Assembly: GCF_017353185.1 (NCBI RefSeq)
Contig: NZ_JAFMYV010000002.1
Coordinates: forward strand, 372,001 to 436,000
Direction of reading: 5' to 3'
DNA length: 64,000 nucleotides
Origin: Fibrella rubiginis
Lineage (GTDB): Bacteria; Bacteroidota; Bacteroidia; Cytophagales; Spirosomataceae
The notes beneath the pieces were generated by a model that was not told the DNA's origin, did not search any database, and saw only the letters and a program-made list of their open reading frames with translations. The translations under genes were made by a program, and so were the position numbers. Shown here piece by piece: positions 37,371-48,464 of this stretch. Every line of letters starts with the position of its first letter. Position 1 is the first letter of the stretch.

Positions 37371-37458
37371 GCTGATAGACCGCGGATTTTTATGATGCGT
37401 ATGATCAAGAATGATCTTTTTTAATCATAATGATCATAAAAATCAGCGGTCTATCAGC
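37371..37458. repeat. Inverted repeat with 26-bp arms
   Basis: The arms at 37371-37396 and 37433-37458 match with a single mismatch. The outer word is GCTGATAGACCGC and the inner part is AT-rich with repeated ATGATC. It sits between two minus-strand membrane-protein genes and ends 4 bases before the upstream gene's stop codon. Confidence 0.88.
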
Positions 37459-37462
37459 TAGC

Positions 37463-39337
37463 TCAATACCGATAGGTTGGTCCTTTAAAATCAAAGATAA
37501 GCACCCGCTGCCCGGTGCGGCCTTTCACAAGCCAAATCTGATTTTCCTGTGTGGTGTCCATTCGTTGATAATACGTGGCGTCGTGGGGCAGGTAGAGGTT
37601 AGTCATCTGTGCGTCTTTGATGGAAAACGGCCAGAATGTTTTCTCTATTTCGTCGGCGGGATGCAGCCTGACGGCGGGGTACAGCACGGTATCGCCAGGA
37701 GTGTATTGCTGCTCGATACGGTCGGCGGCGGTCATATACGGATTTTTGATGCGGGCCACGCCAAACTGCGTGTATTTAGGCGCGATATCAGCAAGAATAC
37801 GGTTGTTCAGGTCCATGATGTAGTATACTTTCAACAGCAGCACAAGCGCCAGAACGTAGCTGATGTAGCGGTCCATTCGGAACAACTGGTCAATCAGCAC
37901 ACCGATGATTATGACCGCGTAGGGAAACGAAAAGCTGGTGTACCGCTGCGTAATGCCGTAGGTGTGTCCATTGCGGAAGGCGATGAACAACAGGAAAAAC
38001 GTAGGGGTAAGCAGCAGCAGGCCCATGAGCACCAGAAAATGCCGCTGCTGGATTTGGCCAAAATACTGAACGGCTTTGTAGAGTACGTAACCGAACAGGG
38101 GCAGTGCCGTCAGCATCATGGCCTGACCGTTCGGAATCGTTACGATCAGCAGAACGCCCAACAATAGCATTGGTACGCCAACTTTTGCCCACCAGGGTGT
38201 CTGCCCGTACGGCGTTTGGCCTGCCCGGCGTTGTCGCTCGGCTACCAACACTAAGCCCAGCACCAACAGTCCGATGGCTAATTCGATGAGCACATTTCGT
38301 CGCCCCAGCGTATCAGAGGCCAGGCCGTTGGTGAGCCAGAACAAATCAGCCACCACGGGCAACGCCGCATTGAATACGTTGGGCATGGTGGCGGGCAGGA
38401 TAACGCCAAACCCGTTATTGAGCGGGTTCGTATCGGCCAGATGCTTGTAAAACTGCGCCTGATAGGCCATTGTCATGAACAGGTATTTGCCCGCGTAGAG
38501 CGTAAACCACGGCACCAGCAGCCCCAGCGTGGCCAGCAGACCGGCCAGGCCAAAGCCCACGTAGGCTGACCAGTTGCGCACGTACAGCAGCAGGTACAGG
38601 CCGTGGGCTACAAACACCATCAGCCCCAGCGTGTGCCCCAGAATAGAGACCGCATAGGCAATGCCGTAGCCTGCATAGAGACCCCAGAGGCCTTTATTGG
38701 CCAGAAACACGTTGCGTTCGCCGGTCCGGGTTGGGTCGGAAAGCCGATCTAGAATGCGCAGAAAGAGCCAGGTAGCCAGCAGTGACACAAAAATGGTCAT
38801 GCTGTAGGCGCGGGCAACGTGGCTGTAGGCGACAAAAAACGGCTCTGTAGCTGCCACAGCGGCACTAATCAGGCCTACGCGCACCGAGCCAGTGTAGCGA
38901 CGGGCCAGCAGAAAAATAAGCCAGACCGTACCCATGCTAAACAGCACCGACAGGAACCGCACCGAGAAATCGCTGATGCCAAACACGCGTATCCAAAGCG
39001 AGAGCAGCCCCGTGTAGGCAGGGCTATTGCTGATGTCGCTGCGGGCAATGGCTTCGTCGTAGTCGGCCAGGCGCTTGGGTTTATGAAATTCTTTGGGGGT
39101 AAAATAGGGTTTGCCGGGCGTGAAAAAAACGTCGTGCTGGTTCGATCCTTCCTGCACCACACCCTGCGAGGCTACGAGCGTAAATTTTTCGTCGAGGTAC
39201 ACGCCGTGGGCATCCAGCTTGTAGATGCGCAACGCGAAGGCCACCGCCATGATGACCAGCAAGACAATGAGGGAACGGGTAGACAGAGGAATGTTGGACG
39301 AAGGACGGAGGGGCATAGCGGGCCGAGCGACCGGCAT
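37463..39337 (-). CDS. Glycosyltransferase family 39-like (PMT_2) membrane protein
   Basis: This 624-residue membrane protein begins with a helix (SLIVLLVIMAVAFALRIYKL) followed by the catalytic-loop acids D49-E50 in YLDEKFT, as in GT-C enzymes of the PMT/ArnT type. It has about twelve helices and a short periplasmic C-terminal part (YTPGDTVLYPAVRLHPADEI, then a final soluble strand region). Such enzymes use polyprenyl-phosphate sugars. The GT2 encoded at 33523 may supply one. The gene is followed by an inverted repeat. A pseudo-start two methionines later is possible, but the first ATG is plausible. Confidence 0.82.
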   Translation of the reverse strand: MPVARPAMPLRPSSNIPLSTRSLIVLLVIMAVAFALRIYKLDAHGVYLDEKFTLVASQGVVQEGSNQHDVFFTPGKPYFTPKEFHKPKRLADYDEAIARSDISNSPAYTGLLSLWIRVFGISDFSVRFLSVLFSMGTVWLIFLLARRYTGSVRVGLISAAVAATEPFFVAYSHVARAYSMTIFVSLLATWLFLRILDRLSDPTRTGERNVFLANKGLWGLYAGYGIAYAVSILGHTLGLMVFVAHGLYLLLYVRNWSAYVGFGLAGLLATLGLLVPWFTLYAGKYLFMTMAYQAQFYKHLADTNPLNNGFGVILPATMPNVFNAALPVVADLFWLTNGLASDTLGRRNVLIELAIGLLVLGLVLVAERQRRAGQTPYGQTPWWAKVGVPMLLLGVLLIVTIPNGQAMMLTALPLFGYVLYKAVQYFGQIQQRHFLVLMGLLLLTPTFFLLFIAFRNGHTYGITQRYTSFSFPYAVIIIGVLIDQLFRMDRYISYVLALVLLLKVYYIMDLNNRILADIAPKYTQFGVARIKNPYMTAADRIEQQYTPGDTVLYPAVRLHPADEIEKTFWPFSIKDAQMTNLYLPHDATYYQRMDTTQENQIWLVKGRTGQRVLIFDFKGPTYRY

Positions 39338-39381
39338 GGAGGTGGGGTGATGGGCACAAAATAAGCCAACACCCCACTGAA

Positions 39382-41457
39382 TTACAATTTCAGAATAGTG
39401 AATTCTACCCGCCGGTTCAGCTTACGCTTCTCTTCGGTTTCGTTACTGGCAATGGGCTTCGAGGGCCCCCACGCCTTGGTTTGCACCCGGTTTTCGGTGA
39501 TACCTTTGCCTGTGAGGTACTCTTTCACGGTCTTCACCCGGTCTTCGGCCAGCTTCATATTGGGTGCCCACTCACCCTGATTGTCGGTATGGCCTTCCAG
39601 CAAAATTTCCATGTCGGGGTGTTGTTTCAGCAGAGCCAGCACCCGGTCCAGTTCTATTTCCGACCCTGGCAGCAACTGTGCTTCGCTTTGAGCAAAGTGC
39701 ACCCCACGCAAAATCATCTTGGCTCCGGCCTGAATGGGCATCAGGTACAGGTTTCGTTTGATGTCGCGGAATCGCTTGTCGTTGCTCAGGTCCAGCGTTT
39801 CGCTGGCGGGGAAGTAGCCGTCTTTGCGAGCTGTAAGCTGATAGGCCTTCTGGGTAGGCAGCACCATCTTGTATTCGCCTGTTTCGGGGTCATATTCCAC
39901 CTTGGCAAATTCCTTGTCGTCGAACAGGTCAGAGATAACGTCGGTGGCCACCGGTTTTTTGCTGATGGCATCCAGTACCTGTCCCGACACGATGGCCACT
40001 GGATCGGGCCGAATGGCGGGGTATAGTTTTAGCCGGAAAATATCATCTGCCCCCAGCGAATTGGCCCGTGAGCTGAGGTAGGCATAATCGCCGGAGGCAG
40101 GAATGGTAAAATAACCGTCCCATTCGGGCGTGTTCACGGCCGGTCCCAGGTTTTCGGGTTCCGACCAGTTGGTCCAGGAATCGTCCAGGCGGCGGGTCAC
40201 GTAAATGTCGCCATTGCCGAAGCCGGGCCTGCCTAGCGAAGTGAAATACAAGGTTTTATTGTCGACAGCCAAAAACGGTGAGCTTTCCGAATCGGCCGTG
40301 TTCACGGTCGGCCCCAGGGTTTTAGGTTCACTCCAGGTGAGATCGGGTTGCCGAAACGACACGTACAGGTCCTGATCGCCAAGGGCATCGTTGCGCTGTA
40401 CAGCCAGCAACATCGTCTTGCCGTCGGGCGACACGGTAAACTCCATATGGTGCTCTGCGTGGTTGTTGTAATTGTTCACGATTTTGCACTCACGGGGCAT
40501 GCTCCAGCCGGTCTTGGTCATCGTTGATTTGGAAATGCCGAAAGTCATGCCGCCATTGGGCTGATACACGTTGATCAGGTAAATCGTTTTGCCGTCGGGC
40601 GAAATGCCACTGATGGCGTTATTGTCATTATTGTTGATGGGCGGGCCAATGTTCTGCGCCTCGCTCCAGGTTCGGTCGGCATCAAGCACCGAGTACCACA
40701 CGTCCTGCTTGTCGGGTACACCGGTGTTGCCTTTGTGGAAATTACGGGTTAGGTAAAGCACTTTCCCGTCGGGAGCAATGACGGGGGCCACCTCCTGACC
40801 GGGTGTGTTGATGCCCCGCCCTACGCTTTCCTTAGCCAGCGTGGCGGGCGTATCGGGCGATACGCGTATGCCAGGTACCGGCGGGTTGGGCAGGTAGCTA
40901 AGCCCGACAGCGTCGATCTGGTTCATCCCCTTGGTACGGCTTGGGTTTAGCACCACCTTTACCTGCCGCCCCTCCAGGGTACTATCGGCCACGTTGATGC
41001 GCAATAGCGGATCGATGGGCGTTTTAGTTGCCCGGATGGCTGCCTCTTTCTCATCAAAAACGATGTGTTCTTTACCGTAAACGTCGGTTAGGATCACCCG
41101 CACCACCGCTCCGGGATTGGCCGTCTCGGCAATCAGCACCTGCCGCACAGGACGGGTGTTAGCCACCGCCACGGTAATCCATTCTTCGGGCGCACCGTCC
41201 AGGCTGATCGGCGACCAGGCGCAGGGACTTACGCCCGTTCGGGGATAGATACTGGGAACGCCCAGGATCTGTGTTGCCTGAAACTGCTGTCCACCTCCGT
41301 CACCCCGTCCTTCCGACGAATAGCCCACTACTTTACTTGCCCACTGAATACCCTGTGCCGATACCTCCCCCAGACCAGCCAGTAGCCAAAACAGCAGCCA
41401 GACCCGCCTGCACAGGGGGGGCACGTGAAGCCATGAAGTGGAGAAAGGTGTCGACAT
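39382..41457 (-). CDS. OmpA-family protein with PD40 propeller and carboxypeptidase-regulatory-like domain
   Basis: This 691-residue exported protein has a signal peptide (VWLLFWLLAGLGEVSAQ), an N-terminal beta-sandwich region to about 190, and a WD40-like PD40 propeller from about 215 to 480 (blades such as LYLTRNFHKG, SPDGKTIYLI, SPDGKTMLLA). A carboxypeptidase-regulatory-like domain follows (VSGQVLDAISKKPVATDV). The C-terminal OmpA domain has GHTDNQGEWAPNMKLAEDR and ends in RRVEFTILKL. It likely binds peptidoglycan and sits in the outer membrane, a common layout in Bacteroidota gliding or secretion-related proteins. No partner gene lies next to it. Confidence 0.88.
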   Translation of the reverse strand: MSTPFSTSWLHVPPLCRRVWLLFWLLAGLGEVSAQGIQWASKVVGYSSEGRGDGGGQQFQATQILGVPSIYPRTGVSPCAWSPISLDGAPEEWITVAVANTRPVRQVLIAETANPGAVVRVILTDVYGKEHIVFDEKEAAIRATKTPIDPLLRINVADSTLEGRQVKVVLNPSRTKGMNQIDAVGLSYLPNPPVPGIRVSPDTPATLAKESVGRGINTPGQEVAPVIAPDGKVLYLTRNFHKGNTGVPDKQDVWYSVLDADRTWSEAQNIGPPINNNDNNAISGISPDGKTIYLINVYQPNGGMTFGISKSTMTKTGWSMPRECKIVNNYNNHAEHHMEFTVSPDGKTMLLAVQRNDALGDQDLYVSFRQPDLTWSEPKTLGPTVNTADSESSPFLAVDNKTLYFTSLGRPGFGNGDIYVTRRLDDSWTNWSEPENLGPAVNTPEWDGYFTIPASGDYAYLSSRANSLGADDIFRLKLYPAIRPDPVAIVSGQVLDAISKKPVATDVISDLFDDKEFAKVEYDPETGEYKMVLPTQKAYQLTARKDGYFPASETLDLSNDKRFRDIKRNLYLMPIQAGAKMILRGVHFAQSEAQLLPGSEIELDRVLALLKQHPDMEILLEGHTDNQGEWAPNMKLAEDRVKTVKEYLTGKGITENRVQTKAWGPSKPIASNETEEKRKLNRRVEFTILKL

Positions 41458-41553
41458 GAAAGGGGTAAAGAAGTGGTCTCAGCGGTCAGGGTTACTTCGT
41501 GTTGGTGAACACCCCAGCAAAGCAACCTTAGCCCTAGACGTTGAAGTATAAAC

Positions 41554-42984
41554 TCAATTCGTTAGTACATGATATGCCCATGGCTTGAGTGTCAGCGACA
41601 TATCGTTTTTAAGCTCCATTGGCGTCTGGGCGAACACATCGGTATATAAACCGGCGTAGGCACCCTCACCGAGTTTGATGGTCTGTGGCTGTCCGCTCAG
41701 GTTGATAATCACGGCCACATGGTCATTGTCTTTCTGCCGGTAAAAGGCGTACACCTGCGCATCGTGACCCGTGGGGATTTTTACCAGTGGCCCACCATGT
41801 TTTCCGTTCCACAACGCCCGGTTGCGGTGTTTCAGTGTCAACAATGATTTATAGAACATGGCTTCGCTGTAAGTACCCCAGCTGATCGGGTCTTTTTCGA
41901 AAAACTGTAGCCGCTTATTTAGTCCTGCTTCTGCTCCATTATATACTAGTGGCATGCCGTTGAATGTGCTCGTGAGTACGACAAACGCTTTGGCCCCGGG
42001 GCCAAATGACTCCGCCAGCGTACCGTTCCAGGTGTTCTCGTCGTGGTTTTGGGTGAATTGCATCTGGTAGGCCCAGTCGGGATATTCTTTTTGCCGTTGC
42101 GCCAGCAGCGTGTCGATCGCCAGGGCCGAGTGGGTGCCTTTGGCAATGTTTTTCAGCAGCGTGTGCATAGCCCAGCCGTAGTTCATGTTAAACGCTGTGC
42201 GGAAATGAGCCGGGTCGGCCTCCCATTCGGCCAGCATAAACACGGGTTTCACATCATCGAGAGCCGGACGCAGTTCTTTCCAGTAATCAGTGGGTACCAG
42301 CCCGGCCACATCCATGCGGTAGCCGTCGATATCGGTTTCGCGAAGCCAGTACGTCAGCACACTGGTCATGGCTTTGCGCAGTTCGGGCTTGCTGTAGTCA
42401 AGGTCCACCACGTCATCCCAGCCGGTGGGTTTTCCTTTCTCGTCGAGGGGTGAGGTCATCTTACCATTCACCGTCGTATACCAGTCGGGGTGCTGTTTGG
42501 TCCAGGGGTGGTCCCAGGCCGTGTGGTTGGGAATAAAATCAAGAATCACGCGGAGCCCCAGGTCATGGGCCCGCTTCACCAGCCGTTTCAGGTCGGCCAC
42601 GGTTCCGTAGTCGGGGTTCACCGCCATGTAGTCGGCCACGGCATAGGGGCTACCCATCGAACCTTTCCGGTTTACTTTGCCCACCGGATAGATGGGCATC
42701 ATCCAGACAATGTCAACGCCCAGTTCTTTAAGTCGGGGCAACTGTGTTTCCACAGAAGCCAGATCCCCCTTGGCCGAAAACTGCCGTACGTTTACTTCGT
42801 AGATGGTCGCATTTTTGGCCCATTCTGGTTCAGCTGGTTTGTCAGCGGTAGCCGTTGCTGTGCTGTCGGCCTCAGCCGTTGTAGAGTCAGAAGCTGGTTG
42901 GTTGTCGGTACGTTGCTGGTTGAACTTACAACCGGTAAAAAAAAGTGATAGGAACAGGGAGGCGTAAAGGACCTGATTCTTCAT
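41554..42984 (-). CDS. GH13 alpha-amylase-family lipoprotein
   Basis: This 476-residue enzyme carries a lipoprotein signal (SLFLSLFFTGC, lipidated C19), a Ser/Thr/Ala-rich linker to about residue 50, and a GH13 barrel. Conserved region I is DFIPNHT, region II DGYRMDVAG with nucleophile D225, region III MLAEWE with acid/base E253, and region IV QNHDEN. It should cleave alpha-glucans at the cell surface or in the periplasm. No SusC/SusD pair accompanies it in the window, so it is not part of a classical utilisation locus here. Confidence 0.92.
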   Translation of the reverse strand: MKNQVLYASLFLSLFFTGCKFNQQRTDNQPASDSTTAEADSTATATADKPAEPEWAKNATIYEVNVRQFSAKGDLASVETQLPRLKELGVDIVWMMPIYPVGKVNRKGSMGSPYAVADYMAVNPDYGTVADLKRLVKRAHDLGLRVILDFIPNHTAWDHPWTKQHPDWYTTVNGKMTSPLDEKGKPTGWDDVVDLDYSKPELRKAMTSVLTYWLRETDIDGYRMDVAGLVPTDYWKELRPALDDVKPVFMLAEWEADPAHFRTAFNMNYGWAMHTLLKNIAKGTHSALAIDTLLAQRQKEYPDWAYQMQFTQNHDENTWNGTLAESFGPGAKAFVVLTSTFNGMPLVYNGAEAGLNKRLQFFEKDPISWGTYSEAMFYKSLLTLKHRNRALWNGKHGGPLVKIPTGHDAQVYAFYRQKDNDHVAVIINLSGQPQTIKLGEGAYAGLYTDVFAQTPMELKNDMSLTLKPWAYHVLTN

Positions 42985-43014
42985 AGGAACGGTTTCGTTG
43001 CGGTGTCGGTAAAG

Positions 43015-43686
43015 TTAAGCCAGGAGGGGTTTTGAGGCAGTTTTTAATGTTTGAATGGCAGCCAGCGGATCGGGTGCGCCAAAAACGGAGGTGCCAGCCA
43101 CGGCATAATGAGCACCTGCCGCAACGACCATGCCGATTGTATGAGTGTCAACGCCCCCGTCAACGCCGATAAGGGCCGGGCTGTGGGCTTCGGTCAGCAA
43201 CCGGCGCAGTTTGGCCACCTTCGGAACGGACAAGGGTAATAATTTTTGCCCCCCAAAGCCGGGGTTGATGGTCATGATCAGCACCTGGTCAAATGCATCG
43301 GCAATGTCGATCAGGCTCTCTACGGGCGTTTGCATGTTTAGCGCTACCCCCGCCCGGCAACCCGCTTCCCGAATCTGCGTCAAGGTGCGGTGCAGGTGTG
43401 TACAGGCCTCGTAATGAACGGTGATGGCGGCGGCTCCGGCCTTGGCAAAGGCGTCGATGTAACGCTCAGGCTGCACAATCATCAGGTGAACGTCGAGGGG
43501 TTTGGTAGCGTGGCGGCGGATGGCCTCCATCACCGGAAAACCAAAGGAAATATTGGGTACAAACACGCCGTCCATCACGTCGACGTGAAACCAGTCGGCC
43601 TCCGAACGGTTAATCAGTTCAACGTCACGTTGCAGGTTGGCAAAGTCAGCCGCCAGGATCGACGGGGCAATAATTGGTGGGTTCAT
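43015..43686 (-). CDS. rpe: Ribulose-phosphate 3-epimerase
   Basis: This 223-residue TIM-barrel enzyme interconverts D-ribulose 5-phosphate and D-xylulose 5-phosphate. Signatures are APSILAADFANL, HVDVMDGVFVPNISFG (metal-binding His and Asp), DVHLMI, MTINPGFGGQ and GVDGGVDTHT. It links directly to the product of araD in this window, although the genes are far apart. It lies 30 bases upstream of the GH13 lipoprotein gene on the same strand and may share its transcript. Confidence 0.96.
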   Translation of the reverse strand: MNPPIIAPSILAADFANLQRDVELINRSEADWFHVDVMDGVFVPNISFGFPVMEAIRRHATKPLDVHLMIVQPERYIDAFAKAGAAAITVHYEACTHLHRTLTQIREAGCRAGVALNMQTPVESLIDIADAFDQVLIMTINPGFGGQKLLPLSVPKVAKLRRLLTEAHSPALIGVDGGVDTHTIGMVVAAGAHYAVAGTSVFGAPDPLAAIQTLKTASKPLLA

Positions 43687-43742
43687 AATTCAGTAAAATT
43701 ACTTTTTTTTGCCCAAACGCTGAAACGCCGCCATCTTCGTAA

Positions 43743-46033
<2,291 letters not shown>

Positions 46034-46043
46034 CGAAAAGCCG

Positions 46044-46051
46044 TAACTTTG
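46044..46051 (+). promoter_or_regulatory. -7 promoter box of dapA
   Basis: TAACTTTG matches TAnnTTTG and lies 26 bases before the dapA ATG at 46077. Upstream DNA, including any -33 element, falls in the right arm of the 63-bp inverted repeat. Confidence 0.55.
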
Positions 46052-46076
46052 GGGTAATACAACCCCGTTACCGTAC

Positions 46077-46973
46077 ATGTCCTCTCTTTTTCATGGCGTA
46101 GGTGTCGCCATCGTTACACCCTTCAACGCCGACCATACCATCGACTTCGATGGCTTTGGCCGGGTTATCAACCACGTCTCGGAAGGGGGCGTGCGCTACT
46201 TCGTGCTGCAAGGCACCACGGGTGAATCGCCGGCGGTGACGAAGACAGAAAAGGCGCAGTTGCTCGACTACCTCAAAGCTAACAATCCGAAGCAGTTGCC
46301 CATCGTCTATGGCGTTGGCGGCAACGTAACGAGCGAGGTAGTGTCAGGCATGAAAGATGTTGACTTTCAGGGAGTTGATGCTATATTGTCGGTTTGTCCG
46401 TATTACAATAAACCCGGAAAGCGGGGTGTAATCGAGCATTTTACGCGCATTGCCGATGCCAGCCCTGTACCGGTTATTCTGTATAACATTCCGTTTCGCA
46501 CGGGCATTAACATGAGTGCCGAAACGATTGTAGAACTGGCTCAGCACCCCAACATCATTGGGGCGAAAGAAGCCTCCTGCGTGATTGAGCAGTGCATGGA
46601 AATTGCCCGCGACAAGCCAGCTGATTTCCTGCTTATCTCTGGCGACGACGTACAGGGCGTTCCCATCATCAGCATTGGTGGGGTAGGGGTGATGTCGGTA
46701 ATTGCCAATGCTTTCCCGGCCAAGTTCACCGCCATGATCGACGCGGCGTTGCAGGGTGATTTCAAAACGGCCAGCCATGAATTGGGCCATTTCCTGCGCA
46801 TCGACCCGCTGCTCTACGAAGAAGGTAACCCCGTGGGGATCAAGAATATAATGGCTATCATGGGCCTGATTTCGCCCGAAGTCCGTCTGCCCCTGATGCG
46901 GGCGTCTGATGAGCTTGGTGAGCGCCAGCGGATTGTGTTGCAACAAGACCGGTTGCTGGAACTGGTGGCTTAA
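46077..46973 (+). CDS. dapA: 4-Hydroxy-tetrahydrodipicolinate synthase
   Basis: This 298-residue TIM-barrel aldolase condenses pyruvate with aspartate semialdehyde, the first committed step of lysine and diaminopimelate synthesis. The Schiff-base lysine is K164 in IIGAKEAS, the catalytic tyrosine Y136 in ILYNIPFRT, and the threonine pair T47-T48 in LQGTTGES. dapD of the same pathway is encoded at 59.3-60.1 kb. The promoter box sits directly after a long inverted repeat. Confidence 0.96.
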   Translation: MSSLFHGVGVAIVTPFNADHTIDFDGFGRVINHVSEGGVRYFVLQGTTGESPAVTKTEKAQLLDYLKANNPKQLPIVYGVGGNVTSEVVSGMKDVDFQGVDAILSVCPYYNKPGKRGVIEHFTRIADASPVPVILYNIPFRTGINMSAETIVELAQHPNIIGAKEASCVIEQCMEIARDKPADFLLISGDDVQGVPIISIGGVGVMSVIANAFPAKFTAMIDAALQGDFKTASHELGHFLRIDPLLYEEGNPVGIKNIMAIMGLISPEVRLPLMRASDELGERQRIVLQQDRLLELVA

Positions 46974-47107
46974 CGTACGTATTTGGGTATCTCACGTGAA
47001 GTAAGCCAGCCAACGCGTCGCCCCGGTCACCACTTCCCATACGGTATCATGAGGCGGTAGTTCAAGGCGACGTTTCCGCCAACTGGTTCACCAACGCATC
47101 CGGCATC

Positions 47108-47767
47108 TCATTGAATTGTAGCTAGCTGAAGACCCATAAACACAGCCACTGATAGATTCAACACATCCACGACTAGGTGAGAAAGTATAGGGTAAACTAG
47201 TCGGCCATCCCGTAAATAGAACCACATCCAACAGACGCCCATCAAAAACGTCGTTACGCAGGTAGCCACCAACACCGGCCTGGCCGATAGCCAGTAAGCA
47301 CCCCAGAGAAAATAATGGGAAAAGCTGAAGAGGGCGGCTGACAGCAAAATGCGCCCCCAGCGGGAGAGCGGCAGGTGGGTGAGCAAGCCACGCCAAAACG
47401 ATTCTTCAAACCAGGGGTTAATCAGCGCAAACAAGCCGATGCCACCTAGCATTGGTAGGGACACCGCTTTTATGTTGAAGACAAACACGCCCAAGGGTAA
47501 GAGGGCTGGTATAACGACGCTGACCAAGAGAGACCAGGATGGCCGGGGCGATAGGCGGCTCATTAAGCCAATGGGGATACCCCAATACCGATTAGCAAAC
47601 AAAATACTGGCACTAGTGGTAGCATAGTAGAGGCCAAAAGCGGGCAGCCAGGCCCAGCGCATGGGCAGTAGATGCACACTAAGCTCAATGCCCAGGCGGG
47701 TGAGAAGCAACACCACAAACGGCAAGGCAATCAACCGCCGGAGAGAAATGGTTGGAGTAGCCATCAT
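47108..47767 (-). CDS. CPBP-family intramembrane metalloprotease
   Basis: This 219-residue protein has about six to eight membrane helices and the full CPBP (CAAX/bacteriocin-processing) motif set: E121-E122-SFW-R126, H151 in FSFSHY, and H197 with D201 in SHLVVDV. Family members process prenylated or bacteriocin-like peptides, or act in regulated membrane proteolysis. It starts at ATG codons that overlap the stop of the redoxin-fold gene by one base, so the two are coupled. A membrane LytTR regulator is encoded divergently, which suggests a small signalling module, though this is inference. Confidence 0.88.
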   Translation of the reverse strand: MMATPTISLRRLIALPFVVLLLTRLGIELSVHLLPMRWAWLPAFGLYYATTSASILFANRYWGIPIGLMSRLSPRPSWSLLVSVVIPALLPLGVFVFNIKAVSLPMLGGIGLFALINPWFEESFWRGLLTHLPLSRWGRILLSAALFSFSHYFLWGAYWLSARPVLVATCVTTFLMGVCWMWFYLRDGRLVYPILSHLVVDVLNLSVAVFMGLQLATIQ

Positions 47768-48276
47768 CAGTTGTTAGCCTGTAGTTGCGTGATCGCGTGG
47801 ACAACGGCGGTTAAGCGCTTCGGTGAGTAGGGGCCATCGTCAACGATGATTACGTGACCTATGCCGGTCAAGACAACCAGTCGGCAGGTCGTTTGCCCAA
47901 AGCCGTACGAGTCAGCTACGCGGTTGTTCCAGTTGATTAAGATGGGCTTAGCCTCTGCAAAAGCCCGGCGAACAACGCCCTGAAGCAGCTTTGGCACCCA
48001 ACCCGTGCAGGCAACTGTCAGCAGCCGGACAGGGCGGGTTACCTGCAACAGGGCCGTAACCCACTGCTGGGCTTCGGCCCGGCCCGACCGGCCGGCAAAC
48101 ACTATAATGACTGGGGTATTGACTGGAAAATCCAGCGTGGTAGTTTGACCGAACTGATCGGCCAAGGAAAACCTCGGAGCTGATTCACCAGCCCGGAGTT
48201 GAGCCAGGGCTTTCTGCCGGTTCAGTAGGCAGATTACCAGTAGACAAACAAGCCGCCAGTAGGCAGGTCGGGGCAA
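47767..48276 (-). CDS. Exported redoxin-fold protein without peroxidatic cysteine
   Basis: This 169-residue protein begins with a signal peptide (WRLVCLLVICLLNRQKALAQ). The remainder has the thioredoxin/AhpC fold order: APRFSLADQFGQTTTLDF, then PVIIVFAGRSGRAEAQQW, where the usual active-site cysteine is replaced by the GRSG segment. Two other cysteines occur later. A degenerate redoxin may bind rather than reduce its partner. The only available start in the present sequence is the TTG at 48276. Immediately upstream in frame is TAA (48277-48279) preceded by AAT and two ATG codons, so an early nonsense mutation is possible. Confidence 0.65.
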   Translation of the reverse strand: MPRPAYWRLVCLLVICLLNRQKALAQLRAGESAPRFSLADQFGQTTTLDFPVNTPVIIVFAGRSGRAEAQQWVTALLQVTRPVRLLTVACTGWVPKLLQGVVRRAFAEAKPILINWNNRVADSYGFGQTTCRLVVLTGIGHVIIVDDGPYSPKRLTAVVHAITQLQANN

Positions 48277-48372
48277 TTAATTCATCATGATACACATAGA
48301 AGCGATAGCCGTTGGACAGCGACTGGCCCAAATGTGGATAGCCCAACTTGCCGTTGTCAAGTGTAGAGTGGC

Positions 48373-48403
48373 CAATGCACTTGACTAGTGACTAAGTGCA
48401 TTG
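48373..48403. promoter_or_regulatory. 31-bp palindrome in the divergent promoter region of the LytTR gene
   Basis: CAATGCACTT (48373-48382) and AAGTGCATTG (48394-48403) are perfect inverted copies around GACTAGTGACT, itself containing the palindrome ACTAGT. It lies 62 bases before the LytTR regulator start and about 97 bases from the divergent redoxin/CPBP operon. It is a good candidate operator, possibly for autoregulation. It does not resemble the direct repeats usually bound by LytTR domains. Confidence 0.6.
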
Positions 48404-48464
48404 CTCCCTAATTATCTTTGTTAAACGAGCAATGGAGCAGCGCATGGGGCTAGATCGATTTTAG

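Noticed and set aside
46974..47107. Protein-like pieces on the minus strand after dapA, suggesting a gene remnant
   Set aside because: The pieces are short, in different frames and match nothing I recognise. Codon bias alone could produce them.
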